Source: Cryptosporangium aurantiacum (GTDB lineage Bacteria > Actinomycetota > Actinomycetes > Mycobacteriales > Cryptosporangiaceae). Taken from it: a stretch of 64,000 nucleotides of DNA. Of this stretch, positions 31,279 through 39,699 are shown one piece after another; the first letter of the stretch is position 1; each line of letters starts with the position of its first letter. The DNA is taken from the NCBI RefSeq assembly GCF_900143005.1, contig NZ_FRCS01000013.1:164935-228934 (forward strand). The letters run 5' to 3'. The position numbers and the translations under genes are program-made. The notes under the pieces were generated by a model, which saw nothing but the letters and a program-made list of their open reading frames with translations, ran no database searches and was not told where the DNA came from.

Positions 31279-31310
31279 CTGTGCGCCCTTCTCTTCGCGC
31301 AAGCGCTCAT
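31275..31310 (-). CDS. 11-codon mini-ORF 1 of the pafB-pafC junction
   Basis: It encodes MSACAKRRAHR. Its ATG overlaps the pafB stop codon (CGATGA), with GGAG of the pafB coding end 8 bases upstream as ribosome site. It is the first link in the chain of stop/start overlaps leading to pafC. Confidence 0.5.
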   Translation of the reverse strand: MSACAKRRAHR

Positions 31311-32515
31311 CGGCCGGGCTCCGTCCGCGCACCGGCCGCCGCGGTCTCGCGCGGCGGTGGCGCTCCGCCCGGCCGGGGCCCGGGGATGCCCGCCGCCATC
31401 CGGGACAGGTGCCGGACCACCGCGTTGCGCACCTCGGGCGGGGAGAGCGCGACGACGGCCGAGCCGTATCCGGCGAGCCGGACCGCGAGCGCCTCCGGAT
31501 CGGAGTAACTGAGCGTGACGAGGTCCCAGGCGGCCTTCGCGTCGGGCACCGGCGCGCCGCACTCGGCGTCGTCGTCGTCAGGGGGCCCGTCCGGTGCGCG
31601 GAGCGTGCTCACCGGCGGTTCCGGGGCATCGAGCGTCACCGCGCGGCCGACGCCCGCCCGAGCGACGTCCGCCTCGAGCAGTTCGGGATCGGGTTCGTCC
31701 TCGGGCTGCACCGAATCGGCCCAGCGCCGCAGGCCCGCGGCCGCACCGACCCGCACCCGGACGCGGGCGCTCTTCTGCTGGGACGGCTCCGGATCGAACT
31801 TCGCGACCTGGGCGACCAGGTCGAGGCCGTCCGGCGGCGCGAACGCGTCGGCCTGGCCGAACGCGGTGACCGTGCCGACGACGCGGGACAGCCGGAAGCA
31901 CCGGGTCGCGTCGCGGTCGAGGTCGTGCCCGATCACGTACCAGCGCCCCCGCCAGGACACGACGCCCCAGGGTTGAAGGCGCCGCTGGCGCGGCTCCCCG
32001 TCGCGCGGGGTGCGGTAGTGAAAACGAACTGCGCGGCGGACGTCGATCGCAGCCAGCATCGGGGTGAGCGCCGGATCCGCGCTCACCACCGGCTCGATGC
32101 CCAGCGGCGGCCCGTCGACCAGGTCCACGCCGCCCGCGCGCAGCTTGGTCAGCCCGCTCGACGCCGCGGTCGAGAGTTCGGCGTGGTGCCAGAGCCGGGC
32201 CGCGATACCGACGGCGGCGGCTTCCTCGGGGTCGAGGCGCACCTCGGGCAGCGCGTAGTCACCCCGCGTGACGCGATAGCCCGGTTCACTGTCAAAAACG
32301 CTGTTCGTCCCGGTTTCCAGCGGCACGCCGAGGTCGCGAAGCTCGCCTTTGTCGCGCTCGAACATTCGCTGGAACGCTTCGTGTGATTTCGGATCATCCT
32401 CGTCGTGCTCGTATCCGGGCACGATCGTGGCGATCTGCGCAGCGGTGAGATACCGGCGCGTGGAGAGCAGGCACAGCAGCAGGTTGACCAGGCGTTCGGT
32501 GCGTCGACGGGACAC
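31307..32515 (-). CDS. pafB: WYL-domain transcriptional regulator PafB
   Basis: The product has 402 residues, longer than the roughly 330 of typical PafB. The N-terminal winged helix reads RRRTERLVNLLLCLLSTRRY LTAAQIATIVPGY; the WYL domain includes VRFHYRTPRDGEPRQRRLQP WGVVSWRGRWYVIGHDLDR. A low-complexity acidic and Pro-rich insertion (APDGPPDDDDAECGAPVPD) splits the C-terminal WCX region and the end is Gly/Pro/Arg-rich, which accounts for the extra length. GTG 32515 is the first start matching the family N-terminus. It is divergent from the DUF3866 gene over 86 bp and coupled to pafC through three mini-ORFs. Confidence 0.92.
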   Translation of the reverse strand: MSRRRTERLVNLLLCLLSTRRYLTAAQIATIVPGYEHDEDDPKSHEAFQRMFERDKGELRDLGVPLETGTNSVFDSEPGYRVTRGDYALPEVRLDPEEAAAVGIAARLWHHAELSTAASSGLTKLRAGGVDLVDGPPLGIEPVVSADPALTPMLAAIDVRRAVRFHYRTPRDGEPRQRRLQPWGVVSWRGRWYVIGHDLDRDATRCFRLSRVVGTVTAFGQADAFAPPDGLDLVAQVAKFDPEPSQQKSARVRVRVGAAAGLRRWADSVQPEDEPDPELLEADVARAGVGRAVTLDAPEPPVSTLRAPDGPPDDDDAECGAPVPDAKAAWDLVTLSYSDPEALAVRLAGYGSAVVALSPPEVRNAVVRHLSRMAAGIPGPRPGGAPPPRETAAAGARTEPGR

Positions 32516-32601
32516 ACCGAACGACGCTACTTCACTTCTGCGACCGGCGTGGCGCACCCCGGCCGCCTGTTGACGGCGCGGGCGTGTTCGAGGGCTACGG
32601 T

Positions 32602-33678
32602 GTGCGGATGATTCGCTGGCGGCGGGGGCGGGTTGAGTCGGTGGGCCGCGGTTGGTCCGGGGCGGTCGAGCTGGGGGTCGAGGTCGACGGCGCGTCCGTT
32701 CGAGCGCTGGCCTATCCCGCGATGGTCGGGACGCCGCTCGTGGGCGACACCGTGCTGCTGAACACGACCGCGCTGGCGATGGGGCTCGGCACCGGCGGAT
32801 ACGCGCTGGTCGTCGCACTGCCCGACCGGTTGCCGCCGGATCCTCCGGTCGTCGGCGGTCCGGGGCACATGGTGAAGGGGCGGTACACACCGACACAGGT
32901 GACCATGCTGGGCGTGGACGAGCAGGACTCCCCGCACCACGCGGTGCTGGCCTCCGACGTCACGCTGGACGGCATGCCGGTCGTGGTGGCCGATCTGCAC
33001 TCGGCGCTGCCGGCGATCCTCGCCGGAGTGCGGGCTTCCCGGCCCGACGTCCGGGTGGCGTACGTGATGACGGACGGCGGGGCGCTGCCGCTCTGGTTCT
33101 CCCGTTCCGTGGCGCAGCTCGGGGACCTCCTCGCCGGAACCGTGACCGTCGGCCAGGCGTTCGGCGGCGACCTGGAGGCGGTCACGCTGCACACCGGGCT
33201 GCTGGCCGCGCGGCACGTGCTCCACGCCGACGTGGCCGTCGTCGCCCAGGGACCGGGCAACCTCGGCACCGGGACGCCGTGGGGGTTCTCGGGGGTGGCC
33301 GTCGGCGAGGCGGTGAACGCCGTTTCCGTGCTGGGTGGCCGCGCGATCGGGTCGCTGCGCATCTCGTCCGGGGACGCCCGGGAGCGCCATCGTGGCGTGT
33401 CGCACCACTCGCTCACCGCGTACGGCCGCGTCGCGCTGGCGGCGGCAGACCTACCGGTGCCGACGCCGCTGCCGTCCTCGCTCGCCGCCCGGGTTCGCGA
33501 CCAGCTGGCGGAGTTGCCGGAGCGGCACCGGGTGGTGGAGGTGGCGCTCGACGGGCTGGACGAGGCGCTGCGGGCGCTGCCGGTGAAGCTGTCCTCGATG
33601 GGGCGCGGCCTCGACGAGGACCGCGTGTACTTCGAGGCCGCAGCCGTCGCCGGTCGCCACGCCGCCGGGCTGCTCTGA
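32602..33678 (+). CDS. DUF3866 family protein
   Basis: The product has 358 residues. MIRWRRGRVESV and LAYPAMVGTPLVGDTVLLNT match the start of DUF3866, a family restricted mainly to actinobacteria and deinococci-like groups and of unknown function. Further conserved blocks are GHMVKGRYTP.Q, VVADLHSALPA, YVMTDGGALPLWFS and VVAQGPGNLGTGTPWGFSG. No signal peptide is seen. GTG 32602 has GAGGG 7 bases upstream; ATG 32608 is the alternative. Linkage with pafBC is conserved in other actinobacteria. A perfect 15-bp hairpin terminates it. Confidence 0.88.
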   Translation: MRMIRWRRGRVESVGRGWSGAVELGVEVDGASVRALAYPAMVGTPLVGDTVLLNTTALAMGLGTGGYALVVALPDRLPPDPPVVGGPGHMVKGRYTPTQVTMLGVDEQDSPHHAVLASDVTLDGMPVVVADLHSALPAILAGVRASRPDVRVAYVMTDGGALPLWFSRSVAQLGDLLAGTVTVGQAFGGDLEAVTLHTGLLAARHVLHADVAVVAQGPGNLGTGTPWGFSGVAVGEAVNAVSVLGGRAIGSLRISSGDARERHRGVSHHSLTAYGRVALAAADLPVPTPLPSSLAARVRDQLAELPERHRVVEVALDGLDEALRALPVKLSSMGRGLDEDRVYFEAAAVAGRHAAGLL

Positions 33679-33684
33679 ACGCAC

Positions 33685-33715
33685 CTCGGCCCGGGCCACT
33701 GTGGCCCGGGCCGAG
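33685..33715. terminator. Bidirectional intrinsic terminator
   Basis: CTCGGCCCGGGCCAC (33685-33699) pairs perfectly with GTGGCCCGGGCCGAG (33701-33715) around one base; in RNA the apex opens to CACTGTG. It lies between the convergent DUF3866 and TIG protein genes. Confidence 0.88.
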
Positions 33716-33746
33716 ATGGTAACCGCGTGCTCAGATCAACGCCGAT

Positions 33747-35825
33747 TTAGTACGGCGCGAACGTGAACGTCGACGGACTGGTGACGACCGTCGTCCGGGT
33801 TGGCCCGCCGGGCGATGTCGCCGTCGGCCCAGCGCGCATGTCGTCGATCACCGTAATCTGGTGGGCGCCCGCAGTCGGCGCGAACGTGCTCGCGTCGAGC
33901 TTGCAGATGATCTCAGTATCGCTTATCACCTGCACGTTCGTGCATTCACCCGCGATCCAGCCGGGCTGGCCCGGCGTCGCGGCGTCGTCGTACGCACCCC
34001 GCGACACGATCACGTGCGTCAACTCGTCCGGAACCCACACCATCGCGGTTCCAGTGGCGCCCGTGGCGGTGAAGGCGAGCGCGGTCCCGCCGCGGGTTGC
34101 GGCGAGCTTGAAGGTGCCCGTGGCCGAGTCCGCTGTGTTGACGTAGTACCACGTCCAGGGCGAGACGCCGCCCAGGCCACCGGTGAAGCCGCTCAACATC
34201 ACGCGGTCGCCGTCCTCAAGGGTGTGGCCCACCAGAGCGCTCACCACGCCGGTTGCGACAGTGAAGGTGCCAACACCGCCGCCCGTCGCCGGAGTGAGAC
34301 CCAGCCTGCTGATGTCCCGCGCCGTGCCGCCTGAACTGACCGTCTGGATGTCGATCGCCGTGCCGCCGGGCGTTGCTGCGACCTCGAACGTACCCGCGCC
34401 GGTGTTGCTATTGATGACGTAGTACGCCTTACCGCTCTCGAGCGGCGCCGCGCCGGTGAGGCCGTCGAAGCGCACCCGATCGCCGTTGGCCAGGGCATGG
34501 CCGGCCAGCGTGATCGTGTTGTTAACAGCTATCTGAGAAGTGGCGACTGACCCCAGGCTTCGCGTGGGAAGGGCGTTGTTGTTCCAAGCCAGGGAAGAGG
34601 CCTTGAAGCCTGCCCCGAAGATGTCCAGAATCACCGCGCCTCGCGTCGTCGTGGTACTCGGCGTCACGCTGATGCCGTCGATGTAGGTGTAGCCGTTGAC
34701 CATGGTGGCCGGGCCGCCCTCGGAGGTCACGACGACGTCGACCTGGCCAGCGGCGTGCGACGGCATGGTGCCGGTGATCGTGCCCGCGGCGGCGTTCACG
34801 GTCGCGCTGACCAGCGCTTGGCCGCCGATCGTCACCCTGGTGTTGGTGCTGAAGCCGGTGCCACCGATCACGACCTGGCCGCCACCGAGTGCCGGACCGG
34901 AGGCCGGCGTGATGCCGGTGATCGTCGGCGCCTGGTAGACCTTGTAGGTCGAGGTCGCGATTGCGAGACCGGAGGAACCCACGGTCGCGTTGTAAACGCA
35001 GACGTTGTACGTGGTACCCGCGGCGACCGTGGCGAGCGCCGCCGGCGCCTCCACGACGAGCTTCTTGTCGCTGACCACGGTGAAGCTGGTCGCGTTATAC
35101 GGGCCGGCGATCGGGCCGATGACCAGCGCGCCACCGGTGACCGGCGTCCCGGTGACGGCATTGGAGATCGTCGCGGTGGTCGAGTTGGTCGGGTTGCCCT
35201 GGATCGTGGTGTTGGCCGGGATGTTCGTGCCCCAGACCGCCTTGCTCGCGTCAGGGTTCTGGAAGTTCGCCGTCGCGGACGTGATCTTCTTGCCGTCGTG
35301 AGTGACGCTGGTGCCGCCGCCTCGGGACGACCCACCGACGTTTAGCTGCACGTTCGCGGCCTCGGTTGTCGCCGCGGCCGAGATGATCGCACGGTTCGCG
35401 TCCAAGACGCGCGTGATCGTCGTGTTGGCCGGAATCGTCCCACCGGTGATCGCCGCTCCGACGTCCGCGGCAGTGAACGTACCGCCGACCACCTCCACCA
35501 GCGTGGCGGGGTACGTCACGAGATCGTTCACACCGCGTGCGGCAACCGCGGGAATCGTCGCCGGGGTGGTGCTCGAGGCGGTGCAGGCGGCGGTCGTGAA
35601 CTGGACCGCTTGGACCTGGTCGACCAGGTTGGCATTCCGGAACGTGTTCGCTGTCGTCGTGTTCAGAGTGATGATTCCGCCGGCCGCGCCCGTCGCCGGT
35701 GTCGCCGGCGCGGAAGCGGCAGCCTGACTCGGACTGGAGACGCTCGCCAGTCCGGCAGCGACCAGAGCGCTCGCAAGGCCGACTCGTATGGCCCACGCAC
35801 GCCCGGTGGCTTGGTGTCTTTGCAT
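33747..35825 (-). CDS. Large secreted IPT/TIG and beta-repeat protein
   Basis: The product has 692 residues. ATG 35825 follows AAGGA by 8 bases. The signal peptide covers residues 1-35 (IRVGLASALVAAGLASVSS, cleavage near SQA-AAS). The mature chain is Thr/Ala/Gly-rich. Two related units (GTFTAADVGAAITGGTIPAN and NPDASKAVWGTNIPANTTI) come first, then an IPT/TIG fold (ITGITPASGPALGGGQVVIG), then two copies of a unit beginning HAL.[DN]GDRV (HALANGDRVRFDGLTGAAPL, HTLEDGDRVMLSGFTGGLGG), each followed by KAYYVINS or WYYVNTAD. Such units are common in surface and tail-like proteins. No sortase motif is present. The function is probably adhesive or structural, by inference. Confidence 0.85.
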   Translation of the reverse strand: MQRHQATGRAWAIRVGLASALVAAGLASVSSPSQAAASAPATPATGAAGGIITLNTTTANTFRNANLVDQVQAVQFTTAACTASSTTPATIPAVAARGVNDLVTYPATLVEVVGGTFTAADVGAAITGGTIPANTTITRVLDANRAIISAAATTEAANVQLNVGGSSRGGGTSVTHDGKKITSATANFQNPDASKAVWGTNIPANTTIQGNPTNSTTATISNAVTGTPVTGGALVIGPIAGPYNATSFTVVSDKKLVVEAPAALATVAAGTTYNVCVYNATVGSSGLAIATSTYKVYQAPTITGITPASGPALGGGQVVIGGTGFSTNTRVTIGGQALVSATVNAAAGTITGTMPSHAAGQVDVVVTSEGGPATMVNGYTYIDGISVTPSTTTTRGAVILDIFGAGFKASSLAWNNNALPTRSLGSVATSQIAVNNTITLAGHALANGDRVRFDGLTGAAPLESGKAYYVINSNTGAGTFEVAATPGGTAIDIQTVSSGGTARDISRLGLTPATGGGVGTFTVATGVVSALVGHTLEDGDRVMLSGFTGGLGGVSPWTWYYVNTADSATGTFKLAATRGGTALAFTATGATGTAMVWVPDELTHVIVSRGAYDDAATPGQPGWIAGECTNVQVISDTEIICKLDASTFAPTAGAHQITVIDDMRAGPTATSPGGPTRTTVVTSPSTFTFAPY

Positions 35826-36060
35826 CTGTTGAGTCCTTACTCGTATCGATCAGGGCGTCTTCGCCCCGCACGCACGGCCGGGCCCGATGAGGCCGCGGGA
35901 GACTAACGCGAAGCGACCATAACCCATATAACGGACATAAAGGAACCTGAGGTGCGATTAGATGCAATCTCGCCATATTCCGGCGTGGCACCGAACAGTT
36001 AACGGCGTTTGTCCGCTTGACTTCCGTCAGCAGTAGGCCGTAATGACGGGGGGGGCACCA

Positions 36061-36774
36061 ATGCGAGCGAGGGTCTCGACGGCGTTGGCAGGCACCGCGG
36101 TCGCGGCGGCGATGCTCGCGTCGGCAGCGTGCGGCGGGAGCAATCAGGAGCCGACGGTGGACCGCACAACCGAACCTGCGATCGAGTCGCCCGCCGCCGA
36201 TCCGGTGGTGCCGTCGGCCCCCGCGGCGACCAGCGCCTCCCCTGCCAAGACGGCTCTCGCATCCGGTACAACCGGCACACTGCCCCCACGGGCCACGCAG
36301 CAACCGCCGCCCCCACCGGGCAACGTCCGTCCCTGCAAGACCACCCAGCTGTCCATCCGGGTCATCCGGCAAACCGGCAAGGGCAAGGCCAAGGCCGGGC
36401 TCGGCATCGGACTCGTCTCCCTCACGAACACGAGTGCGAACCCGTGTGGACTGAGCGGTTGGCCGACCGTCGGACTCACCCGCGCCGGTACCGCGGTCGC
36501 GGTTCCGACGACGAACGTCAATGCACCACGCCGGCCGACCGGAATGATCCTCACCGCGCAGCGGACGGCGTTCGCAGCCATCCAGTGGCGCGGCTGCCCG
36601 GCGACCGCCACCGGCTGCCGCAGCGGCGACGGGTTCCGCATCGGCGCTCCGGGCTCGATACCGGCGAACGCCCAGTTGGCCGGGTTCTCGGCGACGGAGC
36701 AGAAGGGCTTCGGCGTCAGCACGATCGTGGTCGGCTCGATCCAGCCGACGACCACCGACATCGTCAACTGGTGA
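36061..36774 (+). CDS. Secreted DUF4232 protein, probable lipoprotein
   Basis: The product has 237 residues. ATG 36061 has a GGGGGGGG ribosome site at 36048-36055; an in-frame ATG at 36043 lies too early. The signal segment MRARVSTALAGTAVAAAMLA is followed by SAACGG, a plausible although not ideal lipobox (Ser rather than Leu at -3). A Pro/Ala/Thr-rich linker of about 70 residues leads to a DUF4232 domain from CKTTQLSIRVIRQ to the C-terminal VVGSIQPTTTDIVNW, with four Cys probably making two disulfides. DUF4232 proteins are common actinobacterial exported proteins of unknown role. Confidence 0.85.
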   Translation: MRARVSTALAGTAVAAAMLASAACGGSNQEPTVDRTTEPAIESPAADPVVPSAPAATSASPAKTALASGTTGTLPPRATQQPPPPPGNVRPCKTTQLSIRVIRQTGKGKAKAGLGIGLVSLTNTSANPCGLSGWPTVGLTRAGTAVAVPTTNVNAPRRPTGMILTAQRTAFAAIQWRGCPATATGCRSGDGFRIGAPGSIPANAQLAGFSATEQKGFGVSTIVVGSIQPTTTDIVNW

Positions 36775-36779
36775 CACGC

Positions 36780-36813
36780 GAAAGGGGCGAGGCCTACCGG
36801 CCTCGCCCCTTTC
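36780..36813. terminator. Bidirectional intrinsic terminator
   Basis: GAAAGGGGCGAGGCC (36780-36794) pairs perfectly with GGCCTCGCCCCTTTC (36799-36813) around a 4-base loop, with A/T at the outer ends in both directions. It separates the convergent DUF4232 and pafA genes. Confidence 0.95.
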
Positions 36814-36820
36814 GGCATGC

Positions 36821-38179
36821 TCACATGCTGGCGATCAGGCGGTCCACTCGCTCGTCCACGGCGCGGAACGGGTCCTTGCACAGCACCGTGCGCTGGGCCT
36901 GGTCGTTCAGCTTCAGGTGCACCCAGTCGACGGTGAAGTCCCGGCGCCGCTCCTGGGCGCGCCGGATGAATTCACCGCGCAGCCGGGCCCGCGTCGTCTG
37001 CGGCGGCACCGACTTCGCCGCGAACACGTCCAGGTCGCGGGTCACCCGGTCGACCGCGCCGCGCTTCTCCATCACCTGGAACACGCCCCGACCCCGCCGG
37101 ATGTCGTGATAGGCCAGGTCGAGCTGCGCCACCCGCGGGCTGGAGAGCGACAGGCCGTGCCTCTCGGAGTACCGCTCGATCAGCTTCAGCTTCGTCACCC
37201 AGTCGATCTCCCGCTCGACCGAGGCCAGGTCGTCGGCCTCGACGGCCTTCAGCACGCGTCCCCAGAGGTCGATGATCCGGCGCGCGGCCGGACCACCGCC
37301 GTAGCGGTCGACGAACTCCGAGGCCTTGGTGTGGTACTCGAGCTGGATGTCGAGCGCGCTGATCTCCTTGCCGTTGGCCAGCCGCACCGTGCGGCGGCCG
37401 GTGATGTCGTGCGAGACCTCGCGGATCGCCCGGATCGGGTTCTCCAGCGTCAGGTCGCGCATCGTCACGCCGGCCTCGATCATCCGCAGCACGATGTCGG
37501 CGGCACCGACCTTGAGCAGCGTGGTGACCTCGTTCATGTTCGAGTCACCGACGATCACGTGCAGACGGCGGAACCGCTCGGCGTCGGCGTGCGGCTCGTC
37601 CCGGGTGTTGATGATCGGGCGCGATCGGGTGGTCGCCGACGAGACGCCCTCCCAGATGTGCTCGGCCCGCTGGGAGAGGCAGTAGACCGCGCCGCGCGGC
37701 GTCTGCAGCACCTTGCCCGCGCCACAGATCAGCTGCCTGGTGACCAGGAACGGGATCAGCACGTCGGCCAGGCGGGCGAACTCTCCGTGCCGCGAGACCA
37801 GGTAGTTCTCGTGGCACCCGTAGGAGTTGCCCGCCGAGTCCGTGTTGTTCTTGAACAGGTAGATGTCCCCGGCGATGCCCTCGTCGCGCAGCCGCCGCTC
37901 AGCGTCGACCAGCAGACCTTCGAGGATGCGTTCGCCGGCCCGGTCGTGCGTGACGAGGTCAGCGACCGAATCACACTCCGGGGTGGCGTATTCGGGATGA
38001 GAGCCCACATCGAGGTAGAGCCGGGCGCCGTTGCGTAGAAAGACGTTGCTCGACCGACCCCATGAGACCACGCGCCGGAACAGATACCGCGCCACCTCGT
38101 CGGGCGAGAGACGCCGCTGGCCCCGGAACGTACAGGTGACTCCGTACTCGGTCTCGAGACCGAAGATCCGCCGCTCCAT
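36821..38179 (-). CDS. pafA: Pup--protein ligase PafA
   Basis: The product has 452 residues, the expected full length. It ligates the C-terminal Glu of Pup to substrate lysines using ATP, marking proteins for the mycobacterial-type proteasome. [16 protein letters not shown] is the invariant N-terminus with the catalytic glutamates; [41 protein letters not shown] and [16 protein letters not shown] are other signatures. pup, dop and proteasome genes are not in the window. In many actinobacteria pafA abuts pafBC; here 4.3 kb of other genes separates them. It follows rmlC on the same strand. Confidence 0.98.
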   Translation of the reverse strand: MERRIFGLETEYGVTCTFRGQRRLSPDEVARYLFRRVVSWGRSSNVFLRNGARLYLDVGSHPEYATPECDSVADLVTHDRAGERILEGLLVDAERRLRDEGIAGDIYLFKNNTDSAGNSYGCHENYLVSRHGEFARLADVLIPFLVTRQLICGAGKVLQTPRGAVYCLSQRAEHIWEGVSSATTRSRPIINTRDEPHADAERFRRLHVIVGDSNMNEVTTLLKVGAADIVLRMIEAGVTMRDLTLENPIRAIREVSHDITGRRTVRLANGKEISALDIQLEYHTKASEFVDRYGGGPAARRIIDLWGRVLKAVEADDLASVEREIDWVTKLKLIERYSERHGLSLSSPRVAQLDLAYHDIRRGRGVFQVMEKRGAVDRVTRDLDVFAAKSVPPQTTRARLRGEFIRRAQERRRDFTVDWVHLKLNDQAQRTVLCKDPFRAVDERVDRLIASM

Positions 38180-38269
38180 GATTGAACACTAGCCGCCGTT
38201 GCACGCTCGCACCCGGCAACAGCGAGCGTGGTCGATTTGCCCCCTACGGCGGTCGCTCTCCGTTTCCGT

Positions 38270-38869
38270 TTAGCCGTGATTCAGCGACGCGTAGTAGTTC
38301 TTGCACTCTTCGTAGTCAGGGAGCGCTCCGGCGGCGAGTGACTCCGCGAGCGACGGGGCGGCAGCGTCCTTCGCGGACAGCTGCGGCTCGTCGGCCGGCC
38401 AGTCGATCGCCAGGTCGGGGTCGAGCGGGTGGATCGCGTGCTCACGCGTCGGCGCGTACGTCTCCGAGCAGAGGTAGTTCAGCGTCGCGTCGTCGGTAAG
38501 CGCGCAGAAACCGTGGCCGAGCCCTTCGGACAGGTACACGGCGCGCCGGTCGACGTCGTCCAACCGAATCAGTTCGTGCCGGCCGAAGGTCGGCGAACCC
38601 ACCCGCAGGTCGACGACGACGTCCACCACCGCGCCGCGGACGCACGTGACGTACTTCGCCTGGCTCGGCGGGACGTCGGCGAAGTGGATACCGCGGACCA
38701 CACCGCGCGCGGAGACCGAGAGGTTGCCCTGGGCCAGCCGCAGCGGATGCCCGACCGCCTCGGCGAGATGGTCGAACCGGTACCACTCCATGAACAGGCC
38801 ACGGGGGTCACCATGCTGGACCGGGGTGATCTCCCAGGCGCCGTCGATGCTCAGCGGTCGAATCTTCAC
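38270..38869 (-). CDS. rmlC: dTDP-4-dehydrorhamnose 3,5-epimerase
   Basis: The product has 199 residues with the cupin fold. [11 protein letters not shown], then [17 protein letters not shown] with catalytic His62, [20 protein letters not shown], and [18 protein letters not shown] and CSETYAP with the second catalytic element. It performs the third step from dTDP-glucose to dTDP-L-rhamnose. It is separated from rmlA, rmlB and rmlD by about 2.5 kb containing a methyltransferase and a chemotaxis receptor. Confidence 0.96.
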   Translation of the reverse strand: MKIRPLSIDGAWEITPVQHGDPRGLFMEWYRFDHLAEAVGHPLRLAQGNLSVSARGVVRGIHFADVPPSQAKYVTCVRGAVVDVVVDLRVGSPTFGRHELIRLDDVDRRAVYLSEGLGHGFCALTDDATLNYLCSETYAPTREHAIHPLDPDLAIDWPADEPQLSAKDAAAPSLAESLAAGALPDYEECKNYYASLNHG

Positions 38870-38952
38870 GCCGCCACCGTAGCGGGCCGCCGGGTGCGTT
38901 CGATTCAGGGCGGGCGGGCGTAGGGCCGGAGGTGTCGTTATTGGAGAGCTGC

Positions 38953-39570
38953 TCAGGGCTTGCGCGCGACGACGACGAACTCGTTGTAGGCGAACACCTT
39001 GCCCGCGACCCGCGGGAACGGGAACGAGTACTTCTTCAGCACGCTGAGACCGACGTCCCTGGCCAGCGCGGACACTTCCTCGAAACCGCTGAACCGGATG
39101 TGGGTCGCGTCGGTCGTGTAGCCCTTCTCCTGCGGCGTGATGAACACGACGCGGCCGCCGGAGCGGAGGTACGGCAAGTACGACTCGAGCACCGCCTTGG
39201 CGTCCGGCTCGAGCAGGTGCTCAACCAGGTGGGACGCGAGGATCGCGTCGAACGAGTCGGGCTTCGCGTCCGGCGAGGAGTGAAACTCGTCGACGGTGTA
39301 CGCGGTGAAACCGCGCTCGCGGGCCAGCTCGATCGACGTGGCGTTGTGGTCGACGCCGACCGGCGGGGGGTTCTTCCCGTCGGAGAGGTGCGAGAGGTTC
39401 CGGCCGATGCCGCAGCCGACGTCGAGCGTGCGGCCCAGCTCGAGCCGGCGCAGGTTCCACCGGTACGGAGCCTGGACGTCGAGCACCTGCTTCCAGCGGG
39501 CGGTCTCCAACCGCTGAAGGCGCTCGGCGTAGTCAGCGCCGGCGGTCCCCGGAACGTCGTTGGTGGCCAC
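38953..39570 (-). CDS. Class I SAM-dependent methyltransferase
   Basis: The product has 205 residues. GTG 39570 has GGGAAGG 6 bases upstream (39574-39582). The AdoMet motif [14 protein letters not shown] is at 49-62, with the acidic end of strand two in [35 protein letters not shown] at the motif II region and [15 protein letters not shown] afterwards. This is the Methyltransf_11/23 type. Its place between rmlC and the rest of the rml cluster suggests a sugar or lipid methylation in the same glycan pathway; this is an inference. It is divergent from the chemotaxis receptor gene. Confidence 0.85.
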   Translation of the reverse strand: MATNDVPGTAGADYAERLQRLETARWKQVLDVQAPYRWNLRRLELGRTLDVGCGIGRNLSHLSDGKNPPPVGVDHNATSIELARERGFTAYTVDEFHSSPDAKPDSFDAILASHLVEHLLEPDAKAVLESYLPYLRSGGRVVFITPQEKGYTTDATHIRFSGFEEVSALARDVGLSVLKKYSFPFPRVAGKVFAYNEFVVVARKP

Positions 39571-39635
39571 GGCCAACCTTCCCTGTCGAGCCCTGCGGTG
39601 TCCCCGGAACCCTATCGCCCCCTGGCGAAGAGCAC

Positions 39636-39662
39636 TCAGACCCGTCGATCGATCGCCGATTG
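39636..39662 (+). promoter_or_regulatory. FliA/WhiG-like promoter for the chemotaxis receptor
   Basis: TCAG at 39636-39639, 15 bases, then GCCGATTG at 39655-39662, close to the motility/sporulation sigma consensus TAAA-N15-GCCGATAA. Transcription would start near 39672, 28 bases before the ATG at 39700. Confidence 0.5.
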
Positions 39663-39699
39663 GGGGCTTGTCGTCCGTTCGTCCCGAGGAGCAACTGGC

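Larger units (their letters stand above)
31217..31310. repeat. Three tandem 32-bp repeats at the pafB-pafC junction
   Basis: Units 31217-31248 and 31249-31280 are identical; 31281-31310 is identical for 30 bases and ends at the pafB stop. Each unit, read on the minus strand, carries a start codon in ATGAGCGC and a ribosome site AGAAGGG for the next start. There are no spacers, so this is not a CRISPR array. Confidence 0.97.

Noticed and set aside
31217..31310. CRISPR-like array of 32-bp repeats
   Set aside because: The repeats are directly adjacent with no spacers, and no cas genes are present.
33747..35825. Prophage tail-fibre remnant
   Set aside because: The gene has a signal peptide, its own strong terminator and no phage genes nearby; a secreted surface protein is the better reading.
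36017..36046. TTGACT-18-TAATGA as a promoter of the DUF4232 gene
   Set aside because: Transcription would start at or inside the only ribosome site, leaving too short a leader; likely coincidental.
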